A model generated the notes under the pieces. The model worked only from the letters and a program-made list of their open reading frames with translations. It made no database searches and was not told where the DNA came from. A stretch of 64,000 bases of DNA, from NCBI GenBank assembly GCA_938028745.1, contig CALIZL010000050.1, positions 36,949 through 100,948 of the forward strand. Reading direction: 5' to 3'. Positions within the stretch are counted from its first letter, which is position 1, and each line of letters opens with the position of its first letter. Shown one piece after another: positions 60,796 through 64,000 of this stretch. Origin of the DNA: an uncultured Prevotella sp. Lineage in GTDB: Bacteria > Bacteroidota > Bacteroidia > Bacteroidales > Bacteroidaceae. Both the position numbers and the translations under genes were made by a program.

Positions 60796-63615
60796 ATGCA
60801 AACAAGATTTCTAAGGCAAGTAAGCCTTTTATTACTCTTTCTGCCAACCCTTTTGTTGGCACAGCCCCTCAAAAACGATGCAACCTATCGTACGGGCAAG
60901 CTTAAAAATGGCCTAACATACTTTGTTCGGCACAACGCCAAAGAGCCAGGCGTGGCCGATTTCTACATCGCACAGCGCGTGGGTAGCATCCTCGAAGAGC
61001 CGCGCCAGCGCGGATTGGCCCACTTCTTAGAGCACATGGCCTTCAACGGAACCAAGCATTTCCGCAACGATGGCACTTCTCCGGGCATCGTTCCGTGGTG
61101 CGAAACCATCGGCGTGAAGTTTGGAACCAACCTCAACGCCTACACCAGCATCGACGAAACGGTGTACAACATCTCGCAAGTGCCGCTGAAACGCTCGTCG
61201 GTGGTCGACTCGGTGCTGCTCATCCTCCACGATTGGAGCCACTACTTGCTGCTGCAAGATAAGGAGATAGACAAAGAACGCGGCGTAATACACGAAGAAT
61301 GGCGCACGCGCAGGGCAAAAATGGCCTCGCAACGCATGTACGAAAAGCTGCAACCCACCATCTTTAAGGGCTCTAAATACGAAGACTGCATGCCCATTGG
61401 CTCGATGGACATCGTTGACAACTTTCCCTATCAAGACCTCAAAGACTATTACAACAAGTGGTATCGCCCCGACTTGCAAGCCATCGTGGTGGTGGGCGAC
61501 ATCGACGTAAACGCCATCGAGGCCAAAATTAAGCAGCTGTTCTCTACCATTCCCACGCCCAAAAATCCCGCCAAGCGCACCTATTACCCCGTGCCCGACA
61601 ACAAACGCATGATTGTGGCCGTAGAAAAGGATAGCGAACAGCCCATTGTTCTGGCGGGTCTTCACATGAAACATCCCGCCACACCCTTTGCACAGAAGGG
61701 CCAAACCGCCTATGTGCGCGACGGATACATAGAAAACCTCATTACAGCCATGCTTAGCGAGCGGCTTACCGCCCTCAAACAGATCAACCCTTCGCCCGTG
61801 CTCAGTGCCTCGGCGCGTACGGGTAGCTTTCTCGTTGCCCAGACAAAAGAGGCTTTCAGCCTGTCGTTTGGCTGTAAAGAAGACAACATACGCGGTTCGT
61901 TTCGTGCCGTTATCGGCGAAACCGAACGCGCACGCCGCTTTGGTTTTACCGCAACCGAGCTGCAACGCGCCAAAGCCGACGCGCTGCAACGTGCCCAAAC
62001 ACGCTTTGCCGAACGCAACGAGCGTAGCAATCGCACGTTGGCGATGCAGGCCGTGCGCCATTTTCTCTCGGCCGAACCCATGCTAACACCCGAAGAAAGG
62101 CTTGCCCTTACCAAGCGTTTCGATGCCGAAGTGTCGCTCAAAGAGGTGAACGAGGCCGCCCGAAAGCTTATTTCTAACGAAAACCAAGTGCTAACGGTGC
62201 TTGCTCCGCAAAAGGCAGGCTTTACATTGCCCAGCAATCAAGAACTGGAACAATACGTTTTGCAGGCACAAGCCGACAATAGCTACCAGCCATACAAGGA
62301 AGAGCCCCTGCCCACAACCCTCATCGAGCATGCCCCAAAGGCCGGAACGATTGTGAGCGAGCAGCCTTACGGACACTTCGGCGTTACAAAGCTTGTGCTC
62401 AGCAACGGCATCGAGGTGTATGTCAAGCCCACCAACTTTGCCGCCGACCAAATAACCATGCGCCTTTGGGGCGAAGGCGGCCTTTCGCTTTGTCCCGAAA
62501 CCGATGCCCCCAACTTCTCTTTCCTGCCCAATGCCATCGTTGATGGCGGTGTGGGTGCATTCTCGGCCGACCGCTTAGACAAGATGCTGGCAGGCAAACA
62601 TGTGCGTGTTTCGCCCTATGTTGGTCAAGAAACGCAGGGCATCAGCGGACAATCTAACCGCAAAGACCTAGCCACGATGTTCCAATTGGCTTATCTTTAC
62701 TTCACCGCTCCGCGAACAGACACCACCGCTTTTGCCACCAGCATCGACCGCAGGCGGGCCATGTTGAGGAACAGAAACGCCAATCCGCAGGTAGAGTACA
62801 ACGACTCGCTCTCGCTTATTGCCTATGGCCACAACGAACGCACCGCCCCAATGACCCTCGAACGCCTCAACAAGGTGAACTATCAGCGCATTATGCAACT
62901 CTATCGCGAACGCTTTGCCGATGCCACGGGCTTTAAGATGCTGCTTGTGGGCAACGTAAACATCGACTCGCTTCGCCCACTTCTCTGCCAATATGTGGCC
63001 TCGTTGCCGGCAGCAGGGCGCAAAGAGAGCTTTACCAACAACTTTCCGCAGGTGCGCAACGTAAACGAAACGCATGTCTTCACCAAGAAGATGAACACGC
63101 CATCGGCGCTTGTCACCATCATCTACACCTTCAACTTGCCCTATACGCCCAAGTCTAACTTGGCGCTCGATGCCCTTCGTCGTGTGCTTACCATCGCTTT
63201 TACCGATAGCATTCGCGAAGAGAAAGGCGGTGCCTATGGCGTGGGTGTTCAAGGCGAACTCGACTGCAACAGTCGTCCCAACTCGTTGTTGAAGATTGGT
63301 TTCCGAACTGGTCCTGAGAAGTATGCCGCACTGATGCCCATCGTGTATCGTCAGTTGGCACACGTGGCGCAAGGTCGCATCAATCCCGAAAGCATCCGCA
63401 AGATAAAGGCTTACTTAAAGAAGGCTCACCAGCAAGAAACGCTTGTCAACGACTATTGGAACAGCATTGTGTACCAACACCTGCGCTACGGCATTGACCT
63501 GCACACAGATTACGAGGCGTTGGTAGACCAACTTTCGGCTGCCGACATACAGCAGGTGGCGCAAGCCATTATCAAGAGTAACCGAAGGATTGAGATAACT
63601 ATGAAGTCGGAGTAA
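60796..63615 (+). CDS. M16 (pitrilysin/insulinase) zinc peptidase, periplasmic
   Basis: 939 residues. Signal peptide ending LLLAQ. The inverted zinc motif HxxEH is HFLEH at residues 76-80 with the downstream ligand probably Glu 157 (KEIDKERGVIHEEW). The C-terminal half is a second, inactive M16 domain with the R/Y substrate-binding segment REEKGGAYGVGVQG. Two homologous halves in one chain form a clam-shell chamber that degrades peptides and small proteins. Starts 65 bp after the barrel gene, so likely the processing enzyme of this locus. Confidence 0.95.
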   Translation: MQTRFLRQVSLLLLFLPTLLLAQPLKNDATYRTGKLKNGLTYFVRHNAKEPGVADFYIAQRVGSILEEPRQRGLAHFLEHMAFNGTKHFRNDGTSPGIVPWCETIGVKFGTNLNAYTSIDETVYNISQVPLKRSSVVDSVLLILHDWSHYLLLQDKEIDKERGVIHEEWRTRRAKMASQRMYEKLQPTIFKGSKYEDCMPIGSMDIVDNFPYQDLKDYYNKWYRPDLQAIVVVGDIDVNAIEAKIKQLFSTIPTPKNPAKRTYYPVPDNKRMIVAVEKDSEQPIVLAGLHMKHPATPFAQKGQTAYVRDGYIENLITAMLSERLTALKQINPSPVLSASARTGSFLVAQTKEAFSLSFGCKEDNIRGSFRAVIGETERARRFGFTATELQRAKADALQRAQTRFAERNERSNRTLAMQAVRHFLSAEPMLTPEERLALTKRFDAEVSLKEVNEAARKLISNENQVLTVLAPQKAGFTLPSNQELEQYVLQAQADNSYQPYKEEPLPTTLIEHAPKAGTIVSEQPYGHFGVTKLVLSNGIEVYVKPTNFAADQITMRLWGEGGLSLCPETDAPNFSFLPNAIVDGGVGAFSADRLDKMLAGKHVRVSPYVGQETQGISGQSNRKDLATMFQLAYLYFTAPRTDTTAFATSIDRRRAMLRNRNANPQVEYNDSLSLIAYGHNERTAPMTLERLNKVNYQRIMQLYRERFADATGFKMLLVGNVNIDSLRPLLCQYVASLPAAGRKESFTNNFPQVRNVNETHVFTKKMNTPSALVTIIYTFNLPYTPKSNLALDALRRVLTIAFTDSIREEKGGAYGVGVQGELDCNSRPNSLLKIGFRTGPEKYAALMPIVYRQLAHVAQGRINPESIRKIKAYLKKAHQQETLVNDYWNSIVYQHLRYGIDLHTDYEALVDQLSAADIQQVAQAIIKSNRRIEITMKSE

Positions 63616-63626
63616 GGAAAAAGCCT

Positions 63627-63668
63627 CACCCCCGGCCCCTCTCCAAGGGGAGAGGGGAGTGGTATGCC
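63627..63668 (+). repeat. GC-rich hairpin repeat downstream of the M16 gene
   Basis: Full copy in gene orientation (CCTCACCCCCGGCCCC then GGGGAGAGGGGAGTGGTATGC), starting ~12 bp after the stop. Position and hairpin fit a terminator role. Confidence 0.87.
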
Positions 63669-63689
63669 TTGTTTATTACACCCCTATTA

Positions 63690-63800
63690 ACGGGTCAATG
63701 GGTTAACTTGTTAACTCGTTGACCCGTTTTATAGTCAACTAGCCAACCCCTAGGTTTGTTAACTCGTCAATCAATAGGCCACTAAACAACTCGTTAACTT
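63690..63800. repeat. Octamer array, TTAACTCG type
   Basis: TTAACTTG, TTAACTCG and TCAATCAA-like words at 8-bp steps between the hairpin repeat and the insertion-sequence end. Confidence 0.7.
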
Positions 63801-63904
63801 AACGTGAGTTCGATGAATTATAAGTGTCTATAAATTTGGTGATTAGCGAAATTTGTTGTAACCTTAAAGAGCTAATATACAAACAGTTACAAACAAAAAT
63901 CGCT

Positions 63905-64000
63905 ATGATCACCGAGGACAAAGCTACTGAAATATTTTGTATGGTAGATGACTTCTGCAAGTTTTTTGATGCAATGACAGCAAAATATACGCTAAAACCT
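63905..64000 (+). mobile_element. Start of an IS transposase (IS982-like), truncated by the window edge
   Basis: 32 codons from ATG at 63905: MITEDKATEIFC and DDFCKFFDA, the opening of Bacteroidetes IS982-type transposases. The left end of the element probably lies in 63800-63850, where the octamer array stops; its inverted repeat cannot be paired because the right end is outside. Confidence 0.65.

Noticed and set aside
61027..62061. Long open frame antisense to the M16 protease gene (344 codons)
   Set aside because: Shadow of the M16 frame; no signal or family similarity.

Overview
The window looks like chromosomal DNA from a Bacteroidales bacterium, most likely of the Prevotella group. The support is an ECF sigma / FecR / SusC(STN) trio, several TonB-dependent receptor loci, a DUF4271-hemD-rnpA-yidD run upstream of tyrS, DUF4294, DUF4876 and DUF6850-type proteins, and promoters of the Bacteroidetes form TTTG-N19/20-TAnnTTTG. 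No rRNA, tRNA or CRISPR array was recognised.

Layout. 1-3.6 kb: a cell-surface signalling and uptake locus (partial SusC, FecR, ECF sigma). 4.1-14.1 kb, all minus strand: cysS, ispG, purE, a PAP2-like phosphatase, rpoN and two small envelope proteins. 14.7-25.5 kb: leuS, a YitT-family membrane protein, a C1-type cysteine peptidase divergent from a U32 peptidase, sufE, dsbD and a cysteine desulfidase-like gene. 26.2-27.6 kb: a Fic protein flanked by two copies of one inverted repeat. 28.9-40.2 kb: three tandem DUF1648-like membrane proteins, metK, DUF4271, hemD-like, rnpA, yidD, tyrS, a Na/Pi cotransporter and a TGS-uridine-kinase fusion. 42-46.3 kb: an AT-richer tetR / TonB receptor / propeller-like lipoprotein operon. 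46.5-47.6 kb: decayed pieces of a conjugative element. 47.8-53.9 kb: an esterase, two FAD oxidoreductases, a glycosyltransferase and DUF4294. 54.1-63.6 kb: TonB receptor, DUF4876 lipoprotein, DUF6850-type barrel and M16 protease, read as one import and processing system. 63.9 kb: the start of an insertion-sequence transposase.

The most unusual content is between the genes. Intergenic DNA is filled with short-period arrays. Some have a period of 22 bp, in several unrelated sequences: three copies of a ~650 bp element each carry 7-9 such units, and two loci carry TACAAG-palindrome arrays. Others have a period of 8 bp (cores GAGTT/AACTC or GTGAAA) and abut several start codons. Two have a period of 9 bp. 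A separate ~45 bp GC-rich hairpin repeat occurs about ten times, always in one orientation after stop codons; three gaps hold it as inverted pairs and one copy is translated as part of CysRS. Two ~200 bp elements with terminal inverted repeats look like non-autonomous transposons.
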